From contig NZ_MVHE01000028.1 of the NCBI RefSeq assembly GCF_002086155.1, positions 1 to 64,000 on the forward strand: a stretch of DNA of 64,000 nt, written 5' to 3'. The notes under the pieces are model-generated. The model was not told the DNA's origin. It ran no database searches and was given only the letters and a program-made list of their open reading frames with translations. The translations under genes and the position numbers were made by a program. This DNA is from Mycobacterium angelicum. GTDB taxonomy: Bacteria > Actinomycetota > Actinomycetes > Mycobacteriales > Mycobacteriaceae. This document shows, piece by piece, positions 16,464 to 25,452 of the stretch. Each line of letters opens with the position of its first letter. Position 1 is the stretch's first letter.

Positions 16464-19400
16464 ATGTCGTTCGTGGTCGCGGGTGCCGAAGTGATGTCGG
16501 CGGCGGCCGGCGACCTGGCGGGACTCGCCTCCACGTTGCGCTCGGCCAGCGCGGCGGCGGCGTTACCGACCACCGGGTTGGTTGCCGCCGGTGCGGACGA
16601 GGTGTCGGCAGCGGTGGCCTCGCTGTTCACCGGCAACGCGCAGGCCTATCAGTCGTTGAGCGCGCAGGCTGCGGCTTTTCACGAGCAGTTCGTGCAGTCG
16701 CTGCTAGGCAGTGCGCGCTGGTATGCCGCCGCCGAAGCGGCCAACGCCTCGCCGCTGCAAGTGGTGCTCGATGCGATCAATGCCCCCACCCAGCTGCTGC
16801 TGGGCCGCCCGTTGATCGGCAACGGCGCCGATGGCGCGCCGGGTCAAAACGGCGGGGCCGGCGGGCTGTTGTTCGGCAACGGCGGTGCCGGCGGGGCCGG
16901 TACCGCGGGACACCCCGACGGCGGCAGCGGTGGATCCGCCGGGCTGTGGGGCAACGGCGGGGCCGGCGGAGCGGGACTGGCCGGTGCGGGCGCGGGTGCT
17001 GCGGGCGGCCGCGGCGGTAACGGCGGAGCCGGCGGCTGGCTGTATGGGTCCGGCGGCTCCGGTGGGGCCGGGGGTGTCGGGGGCGCCGGAGCGGCCAATC
17101 AGGCCGGCGGCGCCGGCGGTGACGGCGGCGCCGGCGGCAGCGCCGGCCTGTGGGGCACCGGCGGTGCCGGCGGGCAAGCCGGCACCGGCGGCGATGGCGG
17201 GGCCGGCGTCAACGCGACAAGCAGCCAGGCCGCGACGGGTCAAGCGGGCCTCAATAGCCCGCAGGGCAACGGCGGGCTCGGCGGCACCGGCAAGGACGGT
17301 TTGGCCGGGCAGACCGGTGGCGTCGGCGGCGCCGGCGGCGCGGTCGTCAACGGCGCGTCTCTGGGCCTGACCGGTGGCAACGGCGGTACCGGCGGTGCCG
17401 GTGGACTCGGCGCGAACGGCGGCGACGGCGGGGGCGGGGGCTCCGCCACCGCGACCGCCGGAGTGGGTGCCACTACCACCGGCGGCGACGGCGGTATAGG
17501 TGGGGTCGGCGGCGACGGTGTGGCCGGCGCCGTCGGCGGCGCCGGCGGCAACGGCGGTGCCGGCGGCCATGGCGGATGGCTGTTCGGCCCCGGCGGCCAG
17601 GGCGGGGCCGGCGCCAACGGCGGTGTCGGCGGCGCGGCCGCTGCCGGTGCGACCGGCGGGACCGGCGGCCAGGGCGGTGACGCCAGCGTCGCGTTCGCCA
17701 CCGCAACCGCCTACGGCGGCTCCGGCGGTCCCGGCGGCGCGGGAGGTAACGGCGGTGTCGGTGGGGCCGGCGGCGCCGGCGGCAACGGCGGCGCCGGCGG
17801 GGGCGCGGGATTCTTCAGCCCTACCGGCGGCGGGGGCGCCCATGGCGCAGGTGGTGCCGGCGGCGGCGCCGGCGCCAGCGGCGCCGGCGGGGCCGGAGGC
17901 CAGGGCGGAACCAGCGGAACCGCGGCACTCGACGGCCAAGCCGGCGCGACCGGCCCCCTTGGTCAACCGGGCGCAACGGGCGTGGCCGGCGCCAGCGGTG
18001 TGGACGGAGTTTCCGGCGCGTCTGGGCTGCAGCAGGTGATAGCCGCGGCCAACGAGCCCGCGCAGAGTCTGTTCGGCCGGCCGCTGGTGGGCAACGGCGC
18101 CAATGGCGGACCCGGACAAGACGGCGGACCCGGCGGACTGTTGTACGGCAATGGCGGCAACGGCGGGGCCGGTACCGCGTCGCACCCCGACGGCGGCAAC
18201 GGCGGATCGGCCGGGCTGTGGGGCAATGGCGGGGCCGGCGGCGCCGGTCTGGCCGGCACCAGCGGCAGCGCGGGTGGTTCAGGCGGCAACGGCGGCAACG
18301 GCGGGTGGCTGTTCGGCGCCGGCGGTGCCGGCGGCAACGGCGCCATCGGTGCGGCCGGGCTCACCAATCAAGCCGGCGGCAACGGCGGCAATGGCGGTCA
18401 CGGCGGCAGCGCCGGCATGTGGGGCACCGGCGGTGCCGGCGGGCAAGCCGGTGCCGGCGGCAACGGCGGCGCCACGGAAAACGTGGTAAGCGGACAGGCG
18501 CTGGCCGGTAACCCCGGCTCCGGCAGCGCAGCCGGCAACGGCGGAATCGGCGGCACCGGCCAGGACGGCGCCTCCGGCCAGAGCGGCGGTGTCGGCGGCG
18601 ACGGCGGCACCGTCAGCAACGGCGCAACTACCTTCCTTGCCGGCGGCGACGCGGGCAACGGCGGCGCGGGTGGCTTGGGGGCGCCCGGGGGCAACGGCGG
18701 TATCGGCGGGGCCGTCACCAACTCCGGTGACGTCACCGCTACCGGTGGCGCCGGAGGTGCCGGCGGCCACGGCGGCGTCGGCACCAATGGCGCCGCCGGC
18801 GGCAACGGCGGCAACGGCGGCAACGGCGGACGTGGCGGATGGCTATTCGGCAACGGCGGGACCGGCGGAGCCGCCGCCAACGGCGGTAACGGAAGTTCCG
18901 GTGCGGCCGGTGCTGCCGGCGGCATCGGCGGAGCGGGCGGCTCCGCCACGGTCGCCGCGAACGCCGGCCCGGCCTACGGCGGCTCCGGTGGGCCGGGCGG
19001 CAGCGGCGGTGACGGCGGCACCGGCGGCGCAGGTGGCGCCGGCGGCACCGGCGGCGCCGGCGGCGCCAGCGGCCTCTTCGGCGACCCTGGGGCCGGTGGC
19101 ACTCACGGCGCGGGCGGCCACGGTGGCGGCGGCGGTGACGCCGGCGGCGGCGGAGCCGGTGGTGCCGGCGGCAGCGCAGCCTGGCGCAACGGCGAGGGCG
19201 GGCAAGCCGGCCCGTCCGGCCACGCCGGCGCTAGCGGTTCAGGCGGCGCTAGCGGCCTGGACGGCGTCGCCGGAGCTTCCGGGCTGCAGCAGACGCTCGC
19301 CGCGGTCAACGCACCCGCCCAAGAGTTGTTCGGCCGCCCCCTGATCGGCAACGGCGCCGACGGCGGTCCCGGACAAGACGGCGGCGACGGCGGCCTGTTG

Positions 19401-20609
19401 TTCGGCAACGGCGGCAACGGCGGAGCCGGCGACGCGACTCACCCCAACGGCGGTCAGGGCGGAGCCGCCGGGCTCTGGGGCAACGGCGGAGCCGGCGGAG
19501 CCGGGGTCGCGGGCACCGCCGGCAACCCCAGCGGCAATGGCGGCAACGGCGGTAGCGGCGGATGGCTCTACGGCTCAGGCGGGGCGGGCGGAGCCGGTGG
19601 CAACGGCGCCACAGGCGCGGCCAATCAGCCCGGCATCGCCGGCGGTAGCGGAGGCAACGGCGGACACGCCGGAATGTGGGGCAGCGGCGGCGCCGGCGGT
19701 CAAGGCGGTGCCGGTGGTCTCGGCGGCGCCGGCCAGAACAACCCGAGCGGAACAGCCAGCGCCGGTCACCCGGGGGACAACACCGACACCGGAATCGGCG
19801 GCATCGGCGGCATCGGCCAGGCCTGCAGCTTCGGGCAGACCGGGGGCGTCGGCGGCGGCGGCGGAACCGGCGGATGGCTGTTCGGCAACGGCGGACTGGG
19901 CGGCATCGGCGGCGCCAATGGCGGCACCGGCGGCATTGGCGGCAGCACCGGGCTATTGGGCACCGGCGGGACCGGCGGTGCCGGTGGTGTCAACGCCACT
20001 CCCGGCGGCGTGGGAGGTTTCGGCGGCCTCGGCGGTGACGGCGGATTCCTCTTCGGCAACGGCGGCACCGGCGGCGCCGGCGCCACCGGGGACACCGTTG
20101 GCGGCAGCGGCGGCGACGGCGGGGGTTCGTGGTTGTTCGGCAACGGCGGCACCGGCGGTGCCGGCACCGCGGCCACCAACGGTCTGGGCGGCGCCGGCGG
20201 GAATGGCGGCCGTCCCGGGTTCCTGTTCGGCTTCGGTGGCAACGGCGGAACCGGCGGCGACGGAACTTCCGGCGGCTTCGGTTCCGGCGGCCACGGTGGA
20301 GACGGCTACGGCGCCGGACTATTCGGGGTGGGCGGCGCCGGTGGCGCCGGCGGGTCCGGCGGCGGCTTCGGCGGCAACGGCGGCGCCGGCGCGTTCATCG
20401 TGGGCAACGGCGGCGTCGGCGGCGCGGGCGGCGCGGGCAACACCGTCAGCCCCACCGGTGGAACCGGCGGCGCCGGCGGTGATGCCCGGTTCATCGGCGA
20501 CGGGGGCAACGGTGGTCCCGGCGGAGCGCCCGTCGGCGCCGGCGCGCATGGTCTCGGTGGCCCGGGTGGAGCCGCCGGGTTGCTCGGCCAGCCGGGTCAT
20601 GCCGGCTAA
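16464..20609 (+). CDS. PE_PGRS protein with three linker+PGRS modules
   Basis: The 1381-residue product has a PE domain (residues 1 to about 95, MSFVVAGAEVMSAAAGDLAG...), then Gly-Gly-Ala/Gly-Gly-Asn repeats typical of PGRS proteins, which go to the mycobacterial cell surface through ESX-5. RBS AGGAGG precedes the ATG. The GRPL linker that normally occurs once after the PE domain occurs three times, at residues 114, 538 and 957. Each copy has the same flanks (about 18 residues ending LLLGRPLIGNG, SLFGRPLVGNG or ELFGRPLIGNG, then GGPGQDGG, LLFGNGG, HPDGG, GLWGNGGAGG). The repeat unit is about 420 residues (1.26 kb). The last module ends in a run of LFGNGG and LLG segments. It ends 4 bp into the stop of the convergent transglutaminase gene. 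Confidence 0.95.
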   Translation: MSFVVAGAEVMSAAAGDLAGLASTLRSASAAAALPTTGLVAAGADEVSAAVASLFTGNAQAYQSLSAQAAAFHEQFVQSLLGSARWYAAAEAANASPLQVVLDAINAPTQLLLGRPLIGNGADGAPGQNGGAGGLLFGNGGAGGAGTAGHPDGGSGGSAGLWGNGGAGGAGLAGAGAGAAGGRGGNGGAGGWLYGSGGSGGAGGVGGAGAANQAGGAGGDGGAGGSAGLWGTGGAGGQAGTGGDGGAGVNATSSQAATGQAGLNSPQGNGGLGGTGKDGLAGQTGGVGGAGGAVVNGASLGLTGGNGGTGGAGGLGANGGDGGGGGSATATAGVGATTTGGDGGIGGVGGDGVAGAVGGAGGNGGAGGHGGWLFGPGGQGGAGANGGVGGAAAAGATGGTGGQGGDASVAFATATAYGGSGGPGGAGGNGGVGGAGGAGGNGGAGGGAGFFSPTGGGGAHGAGGAGGGAGASGAGGAGGQGGTSGTAALDGQAGATGPLGQPGATGVAGASGVDGVSGASGLQQVIAAANEPAQSLFGRPLVGNGANGGPGQDGGPGGLLYGNGGNGGAGTASHPDGGNGGSAGLWGNGGAGGAGLAGTSGSAGGSGGNGGNGGWLFGAGGAGGNGAIGAAGLTNQAGGNGGNGGHGGSAGMWGTGGAGGQAGAGGNGGATENVVSGQALAGNPGSGSAAGNGGIGGTGQDGASGQSGGVGGDGGTVSNGATTFLAGGDAGNGGAGGLGAPGGNGGIGGAVTNSGDVTATGGAGGAGGHGGVGTNGAAGGNGGNGGNGGRGGWLFGNGGTGGAAANGGNGSSGAAGAAGGIGGAGGSATVAANAGPAYGGSGGPGGSGGDGGTGGAGGAGGTGGAGGASGLFGDPGAGGTHGAGGHGGGGGDAGGGGAGGAGGSAAWRNGEGGQAGPSGHAGASGSGGASGLDGVAGASGLQQTLAAVNAPAQELFGRPLIGNGADGGPGQDGGDGGLLFGNGGNGGAGDATHPNGGQGGAAGLWGNGGAGGAGVAGTAGNPSGNGGNGGSGGWLYGSGGAGGAGGNGATGAANQPGIAGGSGGNGGHAGMWGSGGAGGQGGAGGLGGAGQNNPSGTASAGHPGDNTDTGIGGIGGIGQACSFGQTGGVGGGGGTGGWLFGNGGLGGIGGANGGTGGIGGSTGLLGTGGTGGAGGVNATPGGVGGFGGLGGDGGFLFGNGGTGGAGATGDTVGGSGGDGGGSWLFGNGGTGGAGTAATNGLGGAGGNGGRPGFLFGFGGNGGTGGDGTSGGFGSGGHGGDGYGAGLFGVGGAGGAGGSGGGFGGNGGAGAFIVGNGGVGGAGGAGNTVSPTGGTGGAGGDARFIGDGGNGGPGGAPVGAGAHGLGGPGGAAGLLGQPGHAG

Positions 20610-21445
20610 GCCAGCCTGGTGATCTCCACATCCACGTCCAGGTCGGTCGCCCCGCGCCCGGAGTAAATGCCTTTCAGCGGTGATACGTCGGTGTAGTCGC
20701 GGCCCACACCGACGCTGATGTATTGCTCGTTGATCTCGGTTTCGTTGGTGGGGTCGTAGTTCCACCAGCCGCCGGTCCAGGCCTGTATCCAGGCGTGGCT
20801 GCGCCCGTCGACGGTCTTTCCGATCACCGCCTCGCGCTTGGGGTGCAGATATCCCGACACGTAGCGTCCCGGAATTCCCATGCTGCGCAACACCATTAGC
20901 GACAAGTGCGCGAAATCCTGGCACACACCCTTGCCTTTCTCCAAGGCATCCAGGCCCGAGGAATGCACACCCGTGGTGCCGGGGAGGTAATCCATTTCGG
21001 TGCGGGCCCAGCGCGCCGCTGCGACGACGGCTTCGGCGGGCTGGTGCGTTTTCATGAGCCGTTTGCCAACGGCCGCAACGCGTTTGCTCGCCGGGGTGTG
21101 CGCGGTTGGTTGCAGCACTTCGTCGAAACGGTCGATCACCGCCACCGACTCGAGGTCAGCCCAGCCCGCGGTGGCCGTCGGCGGCTCCGGGCGCTCGGTC
21201 TCCACGACCGACGAGGACGTCACCGTCAGTTCGGTGTGCGGCGCATGCAGGTCGAACGCTGTGACCGCGGTACCCCAGTAGTCGATGTAGCGGTAGGACC
21301 GGGTGGCCGGAATGGTCTCGACCCGATTGAGGATGACGTTCTGCCGGGTGTTGGACCGCGGGGTCAGCCGCGCTTCGTTGTAGGAGGCAGTGACCGGCGA
21401 CTCGTATGCGTAGCCGGTGGTGTGCACCACCCGCACCCGCCACAT
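20606..21445 (-). CDS. Transglutaminase-like cysteine protease family protein
   Basis: The 279-residue protein (orthologue of Rv2409c) has an N-terminal bacterial transglutaminase-like beta domain (HTTGYAYESPVTASYNEARL) and a papain-like core. The Cys-His-Asp triad sits in GKGVCQDFAHL, GRSHAWIQAW and NYDPTNE. It may hydrolyse or form isopeptide bonds; its substrate is unknown. The start at 21445 is an ATG sharing its A with the stop of the upstream gene (TGATG). It is the last of a three-gene operon with the alpha-E and ATP-grasp genes, an association conserved across bacteria and thought to make or modify a peptide. Confidence 0.93.
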   Translation of the reverse strand: MWRVRVVHTTGYAYESPVTASYNEARLTPRSNTRQNVILNRVETIPATRSYRYIDYWGTAVTAFDLHAPHTELTVTSSSVVETERPEPPTATAGWADLESVAVIDRFDEVLQPTAHTPASKRVAAVGKRLMKTHQPAEAVVAAARWARTEMDYLPGTTGVHSSGLDALEKGKGVCQDFAHLSLMVLRSMGIPGRYVSGYLHPKREAVIGKTVDGRSHAWIQAWTGGWWNYDPTNETEINEQYISVGVGRDYTDVSPLKGIYSGRGATDLDVDVEITRLA

Positions 21446-22422
21446 CAGATGTCCCCCGGCCTGGCCGCCAGCGGGCCGCGCTGGCCGGCGTCCGACCACG
21501 CGACCCACGGTGCTGCGTGAAAGTACTGCAGTGCCAACGCATCTCCCACATCACGGCAGGTTGTCTGCAGGCTCGCCAATCGGTGCTCCAGTGATTCGAG
21601 GAGAACGCCGGGCTGCACGAATTCCAGTTCGCTGCGGGCCTGACCAAGCAGTCGCTGCGCCTCGGTGGTGGACCCGATGCGGCTCTGCGGATTGTGCAGC
21701 AACTCGTCGAGGTTGTGTTCGGCCAGCCGCAGCGAATAGTAGACCGAACGCGGGAAAAGCCGGTCGAGCATCATGAATTCGACCACCCGGCCCGCGTCGA
21801 GCACACCGCGGTAGGTGCGCAGGTAGGTGTCGTGCGCACCCGCCGAACGCAGCAGCGTCACCCACGCCGGCGACGAAGCACTGTCGCCCACCCGCGACAG
21901 CAGCAGCCGTACCGTCATGTCGACCCGCTCGATCGCGCGGCCCAGCACCATGAAGCGGTAGCCGTCGTCGCGCGAGAGCGTCGAGTCGGCCAGGCCGGCG
22001 AACATCGCCGCGCGGCCTTCGATGAATGACAGAAACTCGTGCGGCCCAAGGCGTTTGGCGGCACGTTCGCGTTCAGCAAGAGCATGGTAGGTGGTGTTGA
22101 TGCACTCCCAGGTCTCGCTGGAGGTGACTTCGCGTGCAGACCTTGCGTTTTCGCGCGCCGCGGAGATCGCGTCGACTATCGAGCAGCCGCCCTGGGTATT
22201 GGGATTGAAGGCCACCAGATCCGTCAACGACCAGACGTCCAGCTCGTGGTCGGGCGGTTCGATGCCCAGCACCCGCAGCAGCAGCCGGGAGGCCTGGTCG
22301 GGGTCGACGCTGGAATCCTCGAGCAGTTGGTGCACGGCGATGTCCAGGATGCGCGCGGTGTCGTCGGCGCGCTCGACGTAGCGCCCGATCCAGTACAGGG
22401 CCTCGGCATTGCGGGCCAACAT
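21445..22422 (-). CDS. Alpha-E domain protein
   Basis: The 325-residue helical protein matches the alpha-E (DUF403) family, with the start MLARNAEALYWIGRYVERAD and repeated RAIERVDMTVRLL helices. Alpha-E proteins always travel with a circularly permuted ATP-grasp protein and a transglutaminase, and their role is not settled. Both junctions are TGATG overlaps, so the three are made together. It is the orthologue of Rv2410c. Confidence 0.92.
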   Translation of the reverse strand: MLARNAEALYWIGRYVERADDTARILDIAVHQLLEDSSVDPDQASRLLLRVLGIEPPDHELDVWSLTDLVAFNPNTQGGCSIVDAISAARENARSAREVTSSETWECINTTYHALAERERAAKRLGPHEFLSFIEGRAAMFAGLADSTLSRDDGYRFMVLGRAIERVDMTVRLLLSRVGDSASSPAWVTLLRSAGAHDTYLRTYRGVLDAGRVVEFMMLDRLFPRSVYYSLRLAEHNLDELLHNPQSRIGSTTEAQRLLGQARSELEFVQPGVLLESLEHRLASLQTTCRDVGDALALQYFHAAPWVAWSDAGQRGPLAARPGDI

Positions 22423-24083
22423 CAGCGGATCGCTCTCTGTTGCTGTTGCTGCTGGGGTTGTTCGCCCTGAGTGAGCAATTGGGATTGGGCCGTCTGGCCG
22501 TCCGGCTGTTTTTCGGACAGCGGCTGCGGCAGCGACCGCACCACTTCGGCGGCTCCCAGCTCACGCGCGCCCGTCGAGGTGCGCGGCGCCAGCACCCAGG
22601 TGTCCTTGGAGCCCCCGCCCTGGCTGGAGTTGACCACCCGGGACCCCTCTACCAGCGCAACCCGCGTCAAACCCCCCGGCAGCACCCACACGTCGTGGCC
22701 GTCGTTGACCGCGAAGGGTCTCAGGTCGACGTAGCGGGGCGACAGGGTGCCTTCGATCCGGGTCGGCACCGTCGACAGTTCCATCATCGGCTGCGCGATC
22801 CAGCTGCGGGGATCGTCGCGGATCTTCTTGCTGACGGCATCCAGTTCCTTCTCGGAGGCATCCGGGCCGAACACGATGCCGTAACCGCCGGACCCCTCGA
22901 CCGGCTTGAGCACCAGCTCCCGGATCCGGTCGAGCACCTCTTCGCGTTCGTCGTCCAGCCAGCAGCGCAGCGTCTCCACGTTGGCCAGTAGCGGCTTCTC
23001 GCGCAGGTAGTACTCGATCATCGTCGGCACATAGGTGTAGACGAGTTTGTCGTCGCCGACTCCGTTGCCGATCGAGCTGGAGATCACGACATTGCCGGCG
23101 CGGGCGGCATTGACCAGGCCCGCCACCCCGAGCATCGAGTCGGCGCGGAATTGCAGCGGGTCCAGGAACACGTCGTCGATGCGTCGGTAGATGACGTCGA
23201 CCTGGCGCTCGCCCGCGGTGGTGCGCATGTAGACCTGGTTGTCGCGGCAGAACAGGTCGCGGCCTTCGACCAGTTCGACGCCCATCTGCCTGGCCAGCAG
23301 CGAGTGTTCGAAGTACGCCGAGTTGTAGACGCCCGGGGTGAGCACCACGACGGTCGGGTCAGCCTCGTTGGTGGCCGCGGAATTGCGCAGCGCACGCAAC
23401 AGATGCGATGAGTAGTCGTCCACCGCCCGCACCCGGTGGGTGGCGAACAGGTTTGGGAACACCCGCGCCATGGTGCGGCGGTTCTCCATGACGTATGAGA
23501 CGCCAGAGGGCGAGCGCAGATTGTCCTCGAGCACCCGGAAGTCGCCGCGATCATCGCGAATCAGGTCGATGCCGGCCACGTGGATGCGCACGCCGTTGGG
23601 CGGCACGATGCCGACGGCTTGGCGGTGAAAGTGCTCACAGGACGTGATCAGCCGGCGCGGAATGACGCCGTCGCGCAGAATCTCCTGGTCACCGTAGATG
23701 TCGTCGAGGTACATCTCGAGAGCCTTGACACGCTGGGTGATGCCTCGCTCCAGCCGGGTCCATTCGGCGGCCGAGATCACCCGGGGCACCAGGTCCAGCG
23801 GGAACGGCCGTTCCTGGCCGGAGAGGGAGAACGTGATGCCCTGGTCGATGAACGCGCGGCCCAGCGCGTCGGCGCGGGCCTTGAGCTCCGGCGGTTGCGA
23901 AGGTGCCAGTTCGGCGTAAATGCCCTTGTAGGGACCCCGGACGTTGCCCTGAGCGTCGAACATCTCGTCGAAGGCCATCGAGTAGCCGTCCGACGTGTTG
24001 TAGCCGTCGAAGATGCGTTCAGAACGGGCAGGTGGTCCCGGTCTGGTCGCCTCTAGCGGGTTGGAAAGACTCACCTGTGACAT
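22422..24083 (-). CDS. Circularly permuted ATP-grasp protein (type 2)
   Basis: The 553-residue protein belongs to the CP_ATPgrasp family, which is predicted to ligate amino acids or peptides using ATP. Recognisable parts are GITFSLSGQERPFPLDLVPR, the ATP-binding region HVAGIDLIRDDRGDFRVLEDN, KPVEGSGGYGIVFGP, and the end PGGLTRVAL. A glutamine-rich tail (EQPQQQQQQRA) ends the protein and is unusual for the family. It is the first gene of the Rv2411c-Rv2409c type operon. The region upstream (24084-24208) is shared with rpsT. Confidence 0.92.
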   Translation of the reverse strand: MSQVSLSNPLEATRPGPPARSERIFDGYNTSDGYSMAFDEMFDAQGNVRGPYKGIYAELAPSQPPELKARADALGRAFIDQGITFSLSGQERPFPLDLVPRVISAAEWTRLERGITQRVKALEMYLDDIYGDQEILRDGVIPRRLITSCEHFHRQAVGIVPPNGVRIHVAGIDLIRDDRGDFRVLEDNLRSPSGVSYVMENRRTMARVFPNLFATHRVRAVDDYSSHLLRALRNSAATNEADPTVVVLTPGVYNSAYFEHSLLARQMGVELVEGRDLFCRDNQVYMRTTAGERQVDVIYRRIDDVFLDPLQFRADSMLGVAGLVNAARAGNVVISSSIGNGVGDDKLVYTYVPTMIEYYLREKPLLANVETLRCWLDDEREEVLDRIRELVLKPVEGSGGYGIVFGPDASEKELDAVSKKIRDDPRSWIAQPMMELSTVPTRIEGTLSPRYVDLRPFAVNDGHDVWVLPGGLTRVALVEGSRVVNSSQGGGSKDTWVLAPRTSTGARELGAAEVVRSLPQPLSEKQPDGQTAQSQLLTQGEQPQQQQQQRAIR

Positions 24084-24125
24084 GCTGCCTCAATCCGACA
24101 TTCCGGCAGGCCAGAGGTTCGTATT

Positions 24126-24155
24126 TTGGGCGAAAACGTAACCGACTGCTAACCT
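24126..24155 (+). promoter_or_regulatory. Candidate rpsT promoter
   Basis: TTGGGC (24126-24131) and TAACCT (24150-24155) lie 18 bp apart, 54 bp before the rpsT start, in a good position for a housekeeping promoter. The -35 is a partial match only. No transcription start can be seen from sequence. Confidence 0.35.
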
Positions 24156-24208
24156 GGGCAGTCGCTGTCAGCAGAATCGACGTCAATAACAAATGAGGGA
24201 ACTAACGC

Positions 24209-24472
24209 GTGGCCAACATCAAGTCGCAGCAGAAGCGCAACCGCACCAACGAGCGCGCCCGACTGCGCAACAAGTCGGTGAAGTCCTCACTTCGTACCGC
24301 GGTCCGCGCGTTCCGTGAAGCTGCCCACTCCGGCGACAAGGAGAAGGCCGCCGAATTGCTGGTCTCGACCAACCGCAAGCTGGACAAGGCAGCCAGCAAG
24401 GGCGTGATCCACAAGAACCAGGCGGCCAACAAGAAGTCTGCGCTGGCGCGCTCCTTGAACAAGCTCGGCTGA
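24209..24472 (+). CDS. rpsT: 30S ribosomal protein S20
   Basis: This basic 87-residue protein binds 16S rRNA early in 30S assembly. The sequence is typical (MANIKSQQKRNRTNERARLR...NQAANKKSALARSLNKLG). It starts with GTG at 24209; a GAGGGA lies about 10 nt upstream. The gene stands between divergent Rv2411c-like and convergent holA, as Rv2412 does in H37Rv. Confidence 0.97.
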   Translation: MANIKSQQKRNRTNERARLRNKSVKSSLRTAVRAFREAAHSGDKEKAAELLVSTNRKLDKAASKGVIHKNQAANKKSALARSLNKLG

Positions 24473-24479
24473 CTCGGGT

Positions 24480-25439
24480 TTAGTCAGCTACCAGCTCGGC
24501 GACCTTGCGCACGGCCGATTCCAGCGCGTAGTCCGCATCGGCTACCGCTCCTTTTACATTGGCGTTGAGTTCGGCCACCAGCTTCATCGCAATCGCCACC
24601 GAATCACGCGACCAGCGCCGCGCCTGCTTTTGCGCCTTTTGCACTCGCCAGGGCGGCATGCCCAACTGCCCCGCCAGACGATAGGGATCGCCGGACAGGG
24701 GACCCACCCGACCGATGGTGTGCACGGCTTCGGCCAGCGCGTCAGCCAGCACTACCAGCGGCTCGCCGCGCATCATCGCCCACCGCAGCGCCTCGGCGGC
24801 GCCCGCCACATCGCCCGCTACCGCCTTGTCGGCGATGTCGAAGCCCTTCACCTCGGCTTTGCCGCTGTGATAGCGGCGGACCGCGACGGCATCGACTGCA
24901 CCACCGGTGTCGGCCACCAATTGCGAACAGGCCGAAGCGAGTTCGCGAAGGTCGGAGCCGACGGCGTCCAGCAGGGCGGTCACCGTCTCCTCGTCGACTT
25001 TGACGCGCGACGAGCGGAACTCCTTGCGAATGAAGTCGACGCGTTCGCTGGCCTTGGTGATGCGGGCACACGGGTACACCTGGGCGCCCAGCGACTGCAG
25101 CTGTCCGGCCAGGGCTTTGGCCCGGCCTCCGCCGGAGTGCACCACCACCAGCAGCGTGCCCGCCGGCAGATCGGCGGCGGCCGAAGCGATCAGCGCAGCC
25201 GCTTCTTTTCCAGCCTCACCAGCGGCTTCCAGTACGACGATCCGCTCCTCGGCGAACAGCGACGGGCTGAGCAGTTCAGCGAGCTCGTACGTGCTGACGT
25301 CGCCTGCGCGCATCCGGTTGACCGGTATGTCGTCGGTGCCGCCGCGCTTGCGGGCCAACCGCAGTACCTCGGCCACGGCCCGCTCGACCAGCAGTTCTTC
25401 ATCGCCCAGGACCAGGTGCAACGGCGAATCTTCGCTCAC
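24480..25439 (-). CDS. holA: DNA polymerase III delta subunit
   Basis: The delta subunit is part of the clamp loader that places the beta sliding clamp on DNA. The 319-residue product begins with GTG at 25439 (V/MSEDSPLHLVLGDEELLVERAV), the conserved mycobacterial start. The longer frame upstream overlaps comEC and is arginine/tryptophan-rich, so I rejected it. It has the AAA+-like N-terminal part and the helical collar (DSVAIAMKLVAELNANVKG near the end). It lies 13 bp downstream of comEC. It is the orthologue of Rv2413c. Confidence 0.94.
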   Translation of the reverse strand: MSEDSPLHLVLGDEELLVERAVAEVLRLARKRGGTDDIPVNRMRAGDVSTYELAELLSPSLFAEERIVVLEAAGEAGKEAAALIASAAADLPAGTLLVVVHSGGGRAKALAGQLQSLGAQVYPCARITKASERVDFIRKEFRSSRVKVDEETVTALLDAVGSDLRELASACSQLVADTGGAVDAVAVRRYHSGKAEVKGFDIADKAVAGDVAGAAEALRWAMMRGEPLVVLADALAEAVHTIGRVGPLSGDPYRLAGQLGMPPWRVQKAQKQARRWSRDSVAIAMKLVAELNANVKGAVADADYALESAVRKVAELVAD

Positions 25440-25452
25440 GCCCACGATGGTG

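Noticed and set aside
16780..20600. Repeated GC-rich blocks as non-coding satellite or CRISPR-like DNA
   Set aside because: They form one continuous reading frame with a PE domain start and Gly-Gly-X repeats, so they are PGRS coding sequence.
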